Source of the DNA: Malachius bipustulatus
Taxonomy: Eukaryota > Arthropoda > Insecta > Coleoptera > Melyridae
Direction of reading: 5' to 3'
DNA: 64,000 nt
Assembly: GCA_910589415.1 (NCBI GenBank)
Contig: OU342630.1
Location: forward strand, 68,444,186-68,508,185
This document shows, in pieces, positions 35,051 through 47,621 of this stretch. Below the pieces are notes generated by a model. The model saw only the letters and a list, made by a program, of their open reading frames with translations, did not search any database and was not told the DNA's origin. Made by a program: the position numbers and the translations under genes. The stretch's first letter is position 1, and the number at the start of each line of letters is the position of its first letter.

Positions 35051-36630
35051 ACTTTCATTATGACTAAAGTTTCAACCTCGATTAACCGTTTTGTTGTGAA
35101 ATTGAAAAACCTATTTCCATTGTTGTTGTGATTATTGTAGAAACTGTTTGAGAAATTATATTATTTGAAATTATGTTTGATTGACTCGATTCTTGAGGTG
35201 GATGGATCTTCAACTTGATCTTTACAGAAAATTTAACTTTTGTCCTCAGTTTCTTTGAGCTTTGTTGGTTTTAAGTTGAATTGTATACGAAAGCACACCG
35301 ACAAAAGTGGTATCGTTTACCGCAGGCGCCATTGGCTTGGTATAGAGATTGTAGGCTACGATTCCAGCTTAGTATCAGGTTAAATGACTGTTGCGTCTTC
35401 AAGAGGGAAGCTGAAAACAGAGAACCAAAAATTTCTGAAAAAATCAAGAATGTTCTTTGGTTAAAAATACGCATTTTCATTTTTTTTTCCAAAATGCTTC
35501 TTTCTTCCGACAAATGTCTAAAAAATCAAAAAATTCGACTTTAATTAGATGTTTTCGGGCGAAGGAAATAACAAAGTCTTCTGCGAGCAAATCTCTACCT
35601 ACTTAAAAAAACTTTAATTTTTTTATGGGTGAAAGAAGCTTTTTTAAGAAAAAGTCTATCAGAAAAAAGTTGCTTATTTTTGTCTAAAGAAAATGTCTGG
35701 ATTTTTTGGAATTTTTATCACAGAAATAAGTCTTGGGAAATTATTGACCAAAATTATTTTTAATAAAAAAATTCTGAAAATCGGCACAGTTTTTCTCTAA
35801 AACGTTTCCTTCGCCCGAGACTAATGATTAAAAATGTCTATTAAATCTTGTTTTAATTGAATTTTTCCAGGAGAAGGGAGGATTTTGGAAGAAATATAAG
35901 GAGTCCAAAACGCCCATTTTTACGCATAAAACATGCCTGAATTTTACACAATTTTTGAGCAACATTTTATTGTCCTTCATTTAATATGCTTCCCTCTCGA
36001 GGACGTTGCAGTCACGTGACCTGTCGGTGGGCTTTTGTATTATTAGCTTCTTATCTAAACTTTTTATCTTTGGCGTCTCATTTTTTTACCGATTTCCTGA
36101 TTCACATCAGTACCTACCACGAGAGTGAGAGCCATCTTTTTTTGGCAACAGTGAAGAATTTTAGTATAGCTAGTTTATAACAAACTAGCTATACTTTTAT
36201 CTCGGTGCATTCTTGTGAAAATGATAATTTTAGCTTTTGTAAAGAAGGATTAGCAGTCTTGTCGAATTATGGAAATCACCGTTTTCTGAGCTGAAGTGCC
36301 AGAACTCTGCTTATAGACCAAGTGCGTATTTAATATTAAGTGTTGAAGGACGAGTCTGGTGTTTTCTTTAAGCATTTGTAGTAGAAATTTAATAAATCCT
36401 GCTTTTAGTAAGTAAACCTAAAATAAGACCTTCTGGCAGTTTATAAAATTTTGTATGAACAGTACAGTTATGTTCAAATAAAACTGGGATAACTTCTTTG
36501 TTGTGTTGTGTTTGTGGCTTGCATCATGGCGATACTTGACAAAAGGAAATTTATCATAGTTTATCGCCGTAACAAAAGGTAATTGTAAGTTAATCTTAAG
36601 ATTCAACTTAAAAATGAGAAATGCAATTTA
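35051..36630. other. No gene seen; short inverted repeats
   Basis: Contains a 14-bp inverted pair 'tcgggcgaaggaaa' (about 35556) and 'tttccttcgcccga' (about 35805), possibly the ends of a ~265-bp miniature element, and the hairpin at 36163-36195. Confidence 0.5.
36163..36195. repeat. Perfect 14-bp-stem hairpin
   Basis: AGTATAGCTAGTTT (36163-36176), 5-nt loop, then its exact complement (36182-36195). Too short for a typical pre-miRNA. Confidence 0.85.
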
Positions 36631-37207
36631 TACAGGGTGATCAGTAACTCGCGCACTCGGAGCATGCTGCGGTAAACTTCACTTTTTAAGAGTGGTAAAT
36701 TTTCTTACTGCAGTGTTGTAAGTTCTTTTCTTCCAAAGATATGACCATTTTTGTAAAAATTAAAGTGACAACATTGCACTGAACATGTGAATAAGTTCGG
36801 GTTAGATGGTATATTGTTATTATTGTTATTTCCATAGGAACGAAGGCATTTGAATATTTTATATTCTAAGTTGAGTTTATGCGGTTGCCAAACTTCAAAT
36901 TTCGTTTAGATTTAGGTATTTCATCAATTTCCAACATTCTCAATTCCTCTGTAAAGAGGTTTTGTGGAAAAAAATTTGATGAATTATATGGTATTCGTTC
37001 CAGACATTACAGTAACCTGAATTTTTCATTAATTTTCATCATGGTTATTGAAAAAATTACCTTTAAACTCGGATGAGGGAAACTCTGTAACTTGAAAACC
37101 AACCGTTGAATTCAATTTTTTTTTTGCAGAATATCCTTAATTTTAATGGGCTCTAAGATTCGGGCCCTGTATTCGGAGTGCGCGAGTTACTGTATAATCA
37201 CCCTGTA
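36631..37207. mobile_element. TIR element with TACAGGGTGAT ends (577 bp)
   Basis: Left TACAGGGTGATCAGTAACTC and right complement of TACAGGGTGATTATACAGTA share 'cagtaactcgcgcactc'. The right copy has a few extra bases. No ORF of transposase type. TA at both outer edges fits a TA target site. Confidence 0.8.
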
Positions 37208-37906
37208 TTTTTTGAAGTTTTAATTTTTTGACAAATAAAATAGACTGTCATCTTTGCTAACAACGCATGGAAACCAGATGGAAACATTGTTCAATTTATA
37301 AGCCACATTTACACAAGAAAATTAAAACTGTCTGGAATCATTTAGATTTCACCCAACAGATTTTTTTGAATTTTTAATTCCCATAAATTCTGAAATTACA
37401 GCATAATTCTTGATAATTTAGCACAATTCCGTATAGTTCTGCATTCCACATACTTCCTAATAGTTCCCCAATTCCTTTCAGTTTTCAATAATTGCAGTAA
37501 TTCTTAGGGGGTGTACACAATTATTTCCCAGCTGTTTATCTACCCCTTACCCTTACAGTATTTACACGAATAATCTGCAGCACTAATAATTCGCACACTG
37601 ATACTTCAATACCCAATAATAATTAGTCCTATTGTGCATTATAGTACTTTTAAATTTCATTCACCATTCACGAACTTCGCATATCATATAGCATTACTTA
37701 TTATTCTAGCGTTGTTATCTTTGAAGCCTTAATGAGACCTACCGATAACAACGTCGAAAAGTTATGTTACAAACTTCAAACTGTCCTGGAAGTTAGTCTG
37801 CTGGTAATGCTATCGAAGCGGTGACTCCGACTCCACATTCATGGACAGCGATTTTTGCACGGGCTTGATGACGCGAAGAATAATAATACTCACTATCAAA
37901 ACTCAC

Positions 37907-37978
37907 CTGTAAACGAGTCTTGTTGGTAGATTTCTCCGCGAAGACCTTGACGTCGTTCGTCTTGACGGTGTACTCGTT
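37907..37978 (-). CDS. Possible host exon (partial, unidentified)
   Basis: On the minus strand, 24 codons reading 'NEYTVKTNDVKVFAEKSTNK' then 'TRLQ' end at a consensus splice donor, CAG|GTGAGT (intron G at 37906). Nineteen of the 24 codons end in G or C, which is striking in AT-rich DNA. The frame is closed upstream by TAA at 37981-37979, so the exon must begin inside this span; an AG after 'acg' at about 37973 is a possible acceptor but lacks a pyrimidine tract. The frame also runs on without a stop past the donor to 37793, so the segment could instead be one 61-codon piece. I do not recognise the protein and found no neighbouring exon. Confidence 0.3.
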
Positions 37979-40009
37979 TTATGTACATACTTACTTATTT
38001 ACCAGTCTTACCACCAAATATCTCAGTCAGCTGTTAGCTTATTATTACGTTTCCTCTCCGGATTTTCTTATCGCGCGCTATCAATGACCGTCTGAATTAT
38101 TATTGCTCTACAACATTTTTAGATTTACTAGTTTTCCTGATCGAGTGATAACGCAGTTTGTGTTTGTGTACCGTAAAGTGACATTCTTGTTAACCGGTCA
38201 TGCAAGTTAGAATCAGTTAAATTTTTGTAATAGTGATATCAGTTTTATGATTACAATAGTAAATAATAGTGAATGGATTCGCATGTGATAGGCTAGACGG
38301 GCTGGAAGTGATCGAGGTCAGTATTCTCTGCTTGTTGTTTTATAGAACTGGAAACATTGGACTGTAGACGCGATAATAATGTGTACTTAATCAGAATTAT
38401 GCAGTAATTGTAACATTATTTTATAACAATCAAAATTGCTCCGATTGCCAAAAAAAATTGCTCGCTCAAAATATTTTTTTTCGATTTTTTATAAAGTTGT
38501 TACTTTAAATTAGATACTTTTTAATCCCCAAAGTGCTACATTTTAATAAAGTGAAATAAAAACTAATCATTGAAAATAAATTCGGGATTAAACTAAATCT
38601 AGATCAAAAAAAGTTTTATAATTTGTTGCAGACAAAATAAGTCTCTTTGTATAGGTTATTATTATCATCAGGTTGATCTTAATTAGATTTTTCCACTGTC
38701 CAGTGATTACTGTCCAGTATCTGTAGTCGAATCATCCAAAATATTCACTCTGCCGTCTTCCATTCTGCAGCACAAAATATTTTCCTCGAAAGAAGAAAGT
38801 TTGAGATATAAGGGCGATAAACATGTTCATCTCCAAACTTCCTCCAGTAGGGTATCTGCATCTTTATATCCACTTAGTACGTAGATCTCTGCAGCAGTTC
38901 TAGCCCATAGGAAAACTGAAGATCGTCTAAATGGGTGCCCGATTATGGTATCCTTCTGCCCAGGTCAGATTAGAAGTTTTTCAAGTTCCAGTTCAACTAA
39001 AAAATTTAACGCATCTTGCTTAATTTTTCCTAAAATATTTTTAGTGTTAGTTAGGTATACGCAAGTATGCCCGAAATCGGAGCCAGATTTCTCATTTTAA
39101 TTGGTAGCCTACAATATTATAAATCCTCTCTCCTAGAGAGTCGGTTTTTTTATTTATATTCTTTGACATTAAATCGAAATATGTTATAGCAATTAATTCA
39201 GTTATTCTTCCATCATGACACGAATATATCAGATTCAATTGCATAAATTTTCCTTGATGAAAACCTCAGAAATTTATTCGTGATAGTCGATCATGCATGA
39301 ATTACCATACCTGTGTAATTTCAAACGTAATTATTACAATAAACGGAGACCGGTTGTATCTTCGCTTTGTTTATCATAGTTCCTGGTATTATTTCTTTTT
39401 ATTTAATATTGAAACAACTTTCTCAATTTTGGGTTTATTTACAGGCTCAACTTTTCATTCATTCACAGGCGCAACAATATATTTCTTAATTATAAGAAAG
39501 CAATAAAAATAGTCTGTCACGGCAAACAATTAACATAAACTCTTCTTGTTCACAAAATAATACTCTTTTGCTTCTATGCCCAAAATTTTACTGGTCGGTT
39601 TCTCGAAAGTAATTAGATAAGTGGGATGGAAATAACACACATACACGTCCAAGATAAGGAGGGAAAAAGAAACGGGGGAGATACGAAGATTATAAAATAA
39701 CAAAAAAGTTGCCTAATTTAGGGTCTAACAAAATTCTATTTAGAAATCTTGATAAGATTTTTGGTTTTTCAGATATTTTGGGAGAAAATTTATTGTTTTT
39801 GTCTTTATTGAACGTTAGAGCACTTACAATAAGAGCACTTCTCCATTATAATTTTTAACGGGTTTGAATATGACATAGTCAATAATTTTATTTGATGTTG
39901 CGTACCCGGGCAACAATAGCTAACCATCTTTTTTTCAACACGGCTCGATTAAGCTGTAGGGCTATTTACGGCGACCATATGAAATTTTGTGAGTTAGAAC
40001 GTCATCCAC
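37979..40009. other. No gene seen
   Basis: AT-rich, no recognised motif. It would be upstream or intronic if the exon at 37.9 kb is real. Confidence 0.45.
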
Positions 40010-40268
40010 CACGTTTATCATAGTGGGTCATCAACTTGTACTTTTCATTCACACTGTATGAGACACTAGTTGTAAATAAAATGAAGAACATGGACGCAAT
40101 GATTGAGCCTTGTGGCACGCCAATGATATCAAGTATTGGTATAGAGAGCACCACATTGATATTGACACACACTGGCAACGTCCTCTTAGATAGGGTGAGA
40201 TGAGTTGTCAAGGAATTCCTCTCACACCCCCCTTTTCCTAGTTTACGCAACCAAATGTCATGACTCAT
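40010..40268 (-). pseudogene. LINE reverse-transcriptase fragment
   Basis: The minus-strand reading contains 'IIGVPQGSIIASMFFILF', matching the RT motif 'GVPQGS-LGPLLF-L' of jockey/CR1-type LINEs. About 30-40 codons of preceding thumb-side sequence fit loosely. The following YADD block is not preserved and no other domain survives nearby. Confidence 0.55.
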
Positions 40269-40921
40269 GTTCTGGAGTTCTGGAGCGAGTTCTGGAGAAA
40301 TCTAACAGGGATGCTGAAACTCTCTTCTCATCCTCAAACGCACCCGTCACGGCTTGCAACATTCATCTCACTGATTGCGTCGCAGAAACAGATCCTCTAC
40401 ATCCTCCAAAATAGATAATATCAAAAGAATCAAGCAACCTCCAAAATCTACTATTGATTTTAAACTATGGTGATGACGTTTATAGTCCCAAAACTAAATC
40501 AAATAATAATATAAGGAATTTTACTACTTTTTGACGTAAAATTGATTACATTGATGTGTGTCAAAGATGTCAAAGATGACGTTGCAATCGCAATCGTCAA
40601 GGAAGATTATGCCCCCCCCCTAAATTTTTGATCCGAATGAGATACAACTTTGGTATAAAACTTAAATCCAATGGCGTACTTTTTGACTTAGAATGTTTTC
40701 TGTCCAATGTTCTGTCTAATTAGTCAAATGTTAAAGATTACGTTGCAGTTGCTGTCAACTTAAATTTTGATTACCTACAAAAAACATTATTTAGGGTTAA
40801 ATTTTGACTAGGTGGCTCAGAATTTAAAGTGGGCGATGCTATAAACGTCCTCGACAAAAAATTATCAATATTGAAAACTGACATAATTTTTGTGCGGGTA
40901 ATTGAAATACCTTTAAAATGA

Positions 40922-42540
40922 GGTCTAACCAATGACGTCTAAATAAATAGACCCAACATTCCATTCATAAATATGAAATATTCGAAATCCATCATCTAAT
41001 TTGTATCTTCATGTGAGTGGGAAAAGGAGTGACCGATCGCATAAACAGAGGTTTGCGGCGAAAATGGCAATGCTGTCAGAGACCTTCGCGATGAGAGCCA
41101 GTGGCGTAGGGTTTTTCAAGATAATTATTATTTCCTGTGTATTTAGGACGAAAAATAGCGAGTTTGGGTTACTTTGTATGATTAATGGAATACCGTACTT
41201 ATCTGTCTGTATGAAGATTAATCCTATAAAACACTTTTCTTAGATGTACAGAAAGCCAAAGCAACCTTCTTCTCCTGATTCACAGGAAAGCTAAGACAAT
41301 ACATAGGTACTTTAGAATATTTAACTGGCAGATTACAAAAGACATTCATAATATTTTTTGTTATTTATTAGACCCTCAATAAAGGTGATTTGTGAAATTT
41401 TTGAGACAAATGTATAGATATTTCTAAATTAAACAGGAACGCAAATCTTAGGAAGGAACTGCATGGTGTAACAGTTGAAGTTGTAAAGTCATACAATTTG
41501 TGAACATCTTCTAAGATAACGGTATTAGAGCAGGATAATTAGAAAATTGTAAATATTGAACCAAATTGACGCCGATGATGTATATTAGGGATTATTTTGA
41601 TAATTGGGCTTTAGGTTCCGGCTTATTACTATTTTCGAAGTTACCAATCGGAAGTTTAACGTTTCGAGACTGATTAGTCCCTTGATCACAGTTAATAATA
41701 AGTAAAGTACAAATAAAAATTTAAAAGTAAAATTAAAATATAAAATATAATTATGACATTTAGATTTGTCAAAATCTAAAACTTCGAAAATAGTAAGCCG
41801 GAACCTAAAGCCCAATAATTATTATCAAAATAATACCTAATATACTTACAATGGGACGTACTGTTGAAATTTGTCACAGTAGGTACCCAATTGCAATGTT
41901 CAGAGGATAATTTTACTGGATTTGCCAAAGATTTTTCCCTGCGGCGACTACAGCACTGATATGAACATAGCCTTACTTACTGGTACTCACCTACGAAAAC
42001 AAACTTCTGGGTTTAAATCGTCACTTTTCTTGCACATCAACTAAGTTCGCACTATTGTCTATAGTCTATAATTTTAAATTGGTGAAAATAATAGCAGGAA
42101 GCAGTTTAATTTGGTTAAAATACCCGTGTAATGAAATCAAAATAGGGACAACACCGCACTCGAAATGATGAATGAATTTTAAAAATTTGTAAAAATATCG
42201 TAGTCGCGTAAACATACGACGTTGCCGCGCATTTTGTGTTTCATTTCTTAACATTGAAAATTATATTCAAATATGATTTAAATGACGTCTATCCCATTAT
42301 TGTTGTTCGAGTTTATTAGAAATATTATGCTATTTAATTATTAGTAAGAAGTACCTCGCGCGGTTTGTATTGATAATGGTCTTGTTTACATATTTACGTG
42401 ATGGTTTCAAGAACGATAGTATTCAAAAATCTGGTCACAGTAACGGTTTGGCAAACATGCAATTGCGGAGGGGCAATGAATGATTCTATAAAAATGTAAA
42501 CAAGGGGGTCTATTTTATTTAGACGTCATTGGGTCTAACC
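40922..42540. mobile_element. TIR element, ~1.6 kb, non-coding
   Basis: 'ggtctaaccaatgacgtcta' onward (40922-40954) is matched inverted by 'tttagacgtcattgggtcta' (to about 42540), giving roughly 33-35 bp inverted ends with a few differences. No transposase recognised; it contains the small foldback at 41581-41844. Confidence 0.6.
41581..41844. mobile_element. Small foldback/MITE (~260 bp)
   Basis: Arms of about 60 bp: 'ttgggctttaggttccggct' followed by 'actattttcgaagtt' on the left, complement on the right ('aacttcgaaaatagtaagcc' onward). The outermost 'tatatta' also pairs. The ORF across it is an artefact of the inverted repeat. Confidence 0.85.
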
Positions 42541-44564
42541 CGACCTACACGTTGATTAATTTCTAGATAGTCTACCAAGGTCACATGAAAATTCAGCAGT
42601 GATGTCAGATCTCGAATTTTGTAGGTGCAATGAGGATGAGGAATCACAGAATAAATAGACATAATTTATTACATCATCAACAATTTTTGTTTATTTTAAA
42701 ATAAAAAGAATTTAAGGTTTATTTTTGAATATAACGATGATGTTAATTCATAAAAGGTATTTATAATGAAAAAATAACAAGCACCTATTTGTAAAGAACA
42801 TTTTATTGGAAAGTTATACACAATAAATTACAAATAATATAAATTAATGCAAAACTTGACAATTGATAATTAATATTCAGAGTCATATAATCAGTTTCTT
42901 AAATTAATGCCTGCTAATTAAAACATTCCACATTTCTGCCGTAACACCAGTATGATGTGTATTTCGCCAAAGAGAAATAACGTCGGTACTCTCATCGCTT
43001 TAAAGGACGATTGAAGTTCGGCTTTGCTATACCCCACACATGTTCGATTGGATTAAAAATGCAATGGTATACTGGAAGTCGAAGAATTTTGTGTCCATAC
43101 TGTTCAGCTATATAGCTAAGGAATCCACTATATACTGCTTTGGTTTCTTTTGTTCCTGTTGTGAAACCAATAAGCATTTTAGTTATATAAAAATCATAAA
43201 GTCAATACAAAATATACTTATTCACAATGTCTAGGAGCTGAGCTTTCAGCGAAAAAGGCTCGAAACCAATGTTCTTCCTGCGCAGCGCATTCGTCAATTT
43301 GTTGTTTATTTGAAGAAGAAATTGGTGATTAATTTTCAACTGCACTGTGGCACAGAATAGACTAATATTCTGTGACTGTGGTAAGGCGCATATTGTCCAT
43401 AATAATCACAGAAGGTAACTTGGCTTTAACTGGTTTTCGAACCACTTGGTAAACTTTTCATGATTCATCTCTCAATGATAATCTGGATCTTTTGTTGATG
43501 AAGAGAAAATCAATTCTGCCCCATCAACAAAACCTGCATCATCTGCAACATCTTACCTGCATGCAAAACTATGTACCTAAATAATGAAAATAAATGATTA
43601 TTTCATTATATAAATTATATATTTAATGCCTAATTATACATCATTATAACATATTATATTATAAAGTATTTAAAACACCTTTTGCCTTCCGTCTTCTGTT
43701 CAGTTTCTTGACACTGCGTGGGTTTTGATCCTGCCAAGACCTTCCCATTGTGCCGTTTTGAGAGATCCATGTTTCGTCTATATACACAAATTATTGGTAA
43801 GATGCCTTCTCTTTTGTAATCTACATATGCGCGTAGGAACTTCACTCTTTTAACAATAATGTGACCTAATTCCAGGAGACCTCGACGTGGATTGTCTTTT
43901 TTCCATTTAAATCCAATTTTCTTTAAGACGCACAAAAGAGAAGATTTGCTGCACTCAAATATATACTTGTCTTTGAGGACGGTATGTAGAAAATGTAGAG
44001 ACGGTACCAAAGCGACAATTTCAGAGCTTCAGCTACCCTCTAAATCATAATATTTATTACTTGATGTCAGTAATATTTGAACCTATAAAATAATTTTTAT
44101 ACCTTGCTCACTGATATTAGGGGTATAATGGCCCCCATTCATTGATTCGTTTCCAAAGTATTCGAATAAATTTGCCACCATCTGCTGTTGCGCTTCTTTA
44201 CTTATATGTTTTGGCATTTTGCTTACTTTTAAAGATAATCTATCACTTTTTAGATAATTCTAATAATTTTTAATTTATTTTATAAAATTAAAAATTAACT
44301 CTTAAAACTGACAGACGTAAACAGAACAAAATCAGTTTATTATTTCGGATAGAAAAGTTGACAACAAAGCCAGGGCGATGTTGTGATCGATTATTAAATT
44401 TATTGTTTTTGCATCTTCCTAATGTCAAACATTTTCATTTGATCCCTTTAATAACCTTCAAATTCTAACTGTCATTTTTAGTGTCATAATGTTCGACGTT
44501 ACAACGCAGCGTAAACAAATATGACCTTGGCAGACTATCTACAAATTAATCAACGTGTAGGTCG
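42541..44564. mobile_element. Decayed Tc1/mariner-superfamily transposon
   Basis: Inverted ends of about 40 bp: left 'cctacacgttgattaatttc' onward, right complement 'aaattaatcaacgtgtagg' to 44562. It encloses a broken DDE transposase gene on the minus strand. About 2.0 kb, normal for the superfamily with longer-than-usual inverted ends. Confidence 0.75.
42992..44217 (-). pseudogene. IS630/Tc1/mariner-type DDE transposase, broken
   Basis: Likely start ATG at 44217-44215, reading 'MPKHISKEAQQQMVANLFEY'. A possible intron lies near 44040-44102 (GT...AG). After it, 'VAEALKLS' and 'FECSKSSLLCVLKKIGFKWK' form a DNA-binding-type region. First catalytic Asp in 'YIDETW' (about 43775), second in 'VIIMDN' followed in another frame by 'APYHS' (about 43390), and the Glu block 'LPVYHCIFNPIEHVWGIAK' near the end (about 43030). 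The three DDE landmarks fit the insect Tc1/mariner-like group with 'PPYHC-NPIE-WG'. Frameshifts and stops make it inactive. Confidence 0.78.
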
Positions 44565-45297
44565 TTTTTTACTGATGCAGCGTGTTTAACCAGCTGCGTT
44601 GTGGTTTCAAACATTACATTTTTGTGTTAAAGTAATGACGTCACGAACTAAAACGCTTTAAGCAGTTTGATTGTGGTTTGAATCAATCTTTGAGACCGGT
44701 TAGTAGCGTTTTGAGATAGGAGAAATGGTAGTGACAGCTCACGGACAGCTCAGCGGGGAGAGCTCACCCAAAGATGTTCAAAGTTATTTTTGTTTATGCG
44801 TATACATTCAAACCGTGGCTACATAAAAAATATAAATGGCTCATCCAGATCCTAAACTAAGGTAGGCTGTTAGTAACTGTTATGTAGTAACTTAAATTAT
44901 ACTGCCAGCATGACCGTTTTATCCCCATATTTTCAATATTTAAAAAAATGCAGATGCAGACTTCCACAACAAATCATGCTAATGCAGAATGTTCTCTAAT
45001 ATGAAAGCTGTGGTAAAGAACTACGTAATCGACGGTGTTATAAGTATGGCTTTGAATTGGGAACATTGTAGGACAAAATTGAAAAGGGGCAAATTTTAAC
45101 GTCTTCAGTCTTTCAGTTAATTTCATAGTTTGGTTATGACCTATCTTTGAATTTAATTGTAAACTGACAGATATGACATGGCTGATGATAGTGGTTCAAA
45201 AAGATTTATTTTCCTGCAAATCAAACTAGTGACGTCATCCTTTAATACGCTTCAAACCAGTGGTTGAACCAGCTGCATCAGCAAAAAACGACCCTAA
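44558..45297. mobile_element. TIR element abutting the mariner copy (~740 bp)
   Basis: Left 'ggtcgttttttactgatgca' matches the complement of right 'tgcatcagcaaaaaacgacc', then 'accagctg' pairs as well. No coding capacity recognised. Confidence 0.65.
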
Positions 45298-45486
45298 TCA
45301 AAAAATTAAGTTGACAGTTGCAACGTCATCTTTAATATTTGAAACAAATCAGTTTTATGTCAAAAAGTAGTAAGATTCATGACATTTGATTTAGTTTTGT
45401 TTCAAAGTTTTATCTCATTCGGATAACAATAATTTAAGGTCAGAGGGGGACTATTAAGAACGTCCTCACTAAATAATGCTTTACCA

Positions 45487-47621
45487 ATATTGTAAACTAT
45501 GGGCACTAATTACCTATTAGTCTACAATAATGATTAGATATTACATTACGGCCACTTAAACATCGAAACAACTGGAAGCTAGTAGGACCTTTAAAACCAC
45601 CAGGGAAATTACTCGCTTCGATACATCTGTTGAAAAGGGCTGCAAGCGGTTCCAGGGGTAGTTGTTGTTGCTGAATCATATGCATATGACGTTTTGATTA
45701 CGCACAAGAATTTCTTGTTCATTATTTGTTTAACAATTTACATACTTATTAAACTTTACTCCCCTCTATTCTGTCCTAAGCACTAGCCCTCATGCAAACT
45801 GAACGCGTCTTATACATTTATACATGTCTTATTGTAAATGACAGAAATTCTCGAAACGTCAAGAGCGACTTTTACTGGCCACGAACTGTCTAGAACAGCT
45901 GTTTTTAAGAATGACATAATCACAAACTTTGCTTGACACTTCGCCGAGATTAATGTTGAAATAAATTCCTATGATTAGTTTGACTATTTATTTCAATGAG
46001 ATACATTTAAGTAAGGAGGTCGCTTATCTATCACCTAACTTTGATTAATCAGTTCTCGATTGCCGAGGTCTTCCAGATCTTAGATAATTTTCACGTACTT
46101 TCTACCTTACTTGAGATGGTCTCATTTGAGGTGAAGCTACTATGAGTGAAAATATAACGGGAAGCGAAAACATCTATGAACACATTTTACAAATTTTGAG
46201 TGAGTCGCGCTGAAAGTTTTATTATAATTTAGTAGTAGCGTTGAATTATATTGAAATTTTTCTCAACAGATCTACGAGTATAAATTTCAGAGCAACTTAT
46301 TGGTCCAGGGACATTTCTACTTAGACCTCGCGTCTCGCCGGTAAACATTTCTGAATGGCGGTTTCTTCTCCCTTTCCGATCATACGTTCACCGATACTGA
46401 CAGCACCGAAGTAACTATAAATCAGGCTTTAGACGAGTATTTCACTTGGAAATATGTTGGCGAGTTTTCCGGATACATCGCTATCATTCTTTTTAGATGA
46501 ATAAATTTGTGTCGGTTTCTTTCGCCACCCAAACTTTATCGTATTATTCCCATACATATAACTCTTATAGCCACTACCTCATCTTGAAAACTTTCTTTTT
46601 AATTATTAAGAAATGATATCAAGTGTTGGGAAATGACCGCTGTATTTTAATTTTCAAGGTCAGGTAGATTTGCTCTCGATTATAATAACACTGATAACAA
46701 GATACGTTATTGTTTCATTCTTAAAACTGAAAGATTATCGAATTTCATCAGATTGCCTTCAGAAAATTGAGAGGGCAGACGCATTCATTCCAGCTTTCCC
46801 CCGGCTCATTTTAGCGCGCTTACCTCTGAACCGCGTTTCGACGGAATACTTTCATTTGTATAGTTGACACTGATAATTTGCGAGTTCGACTCTGCTATGA
46901 TGATATCTGATGTCTAAATAGGCTTAATAGTATGAGAGACCACCATTGAAATGAAAAGAAGAACTGGAAGGCACTCCTCCTGCCATATCTCTCAAGGTCA
47001 TCCGTCTCGTTAGAAAGAGCGCGATGCTCGGTGGGGGTAGTCTCGACTAGATACGAGGTGCGCATCACTCCACCATTTTCAATTTTATGAAAAATAATCG
47101 TTTTTCTTAAATAAATCTTCCATTTTAAATTTTTTTGGTAAAAATTATTGTTGAAACAAAACTGCTAGAAAATTTAATTTCCTACAACTTTGCAAATTTT
47201 AATTTTTTCTCTACGCTCGACAATTTTCGAATTAGGTATACGGAGAAAATTTTGATAATTGTCATAAAAATAGTGCATAGTTAAAATAGGGATATGTAAG
47301 CCGTTTTCCCATATCTTAGGCCTTTATAATAGTTTCTTGAAATTTGAAAACGCGATTTTCAGTTATAGATGGGTATTAGCGAAAAAAAGCCTGGGGTACA
47401 GACCCTCTATATCAAATTTTTTCTCCTGATCGACTAATAAGTGAGGTCAGTGAGGTCCCAGCTCAGTTTCCACATTCACGTTCGATCAGAGGGGCGGAAG
47501 AGGGAGGGAGGAACCATTGTAAAGTACGGGATAGCGAGTTTTTGTGAATTGCTCCGTCAGTTTTGCGTAAGCTCGTTCCAGGCGGAAGTCAATCTGGCAA
47601 CTTTCTCGCAAAATATACCGA
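45487..47621. other. No gene seen
   Basis: AT-rich. At about 47278 'gttaaaatagggatatgtaa' followed by 'gccgtttt' resembles a piece of the element at 51.2 kb, so this is a stray fragment of that family. Confidence 0.5.

Larger units (their letters stand above)
40474..45486. mobile_element. Nest of DNA transposons with matching outer inverted arms
   Basis: The outer segments match inverted: 'caaaactaaatcaaa' and 'ttactactttttgacgtaaa' (about 40491-40550) against 'gtcaaaaagtagtaag' and 'catttgatttagttttg' (about 45360-45403). The left arm has a second, direct internal copy of some motifs. Between them lie three further inverted-repeat elements (40922-42540, 42541-44564, 44558-45297). The simplest reading is an old foldback element invaded later by others. 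Exact boundaries are uncertain. Confidence 0.55.

Noticed and set aside
36163..36195. Perfect hairpin as a microRNA precursor
   Set aside because: A stem of only 14 bp is too short for Drosha/Dicer processing.
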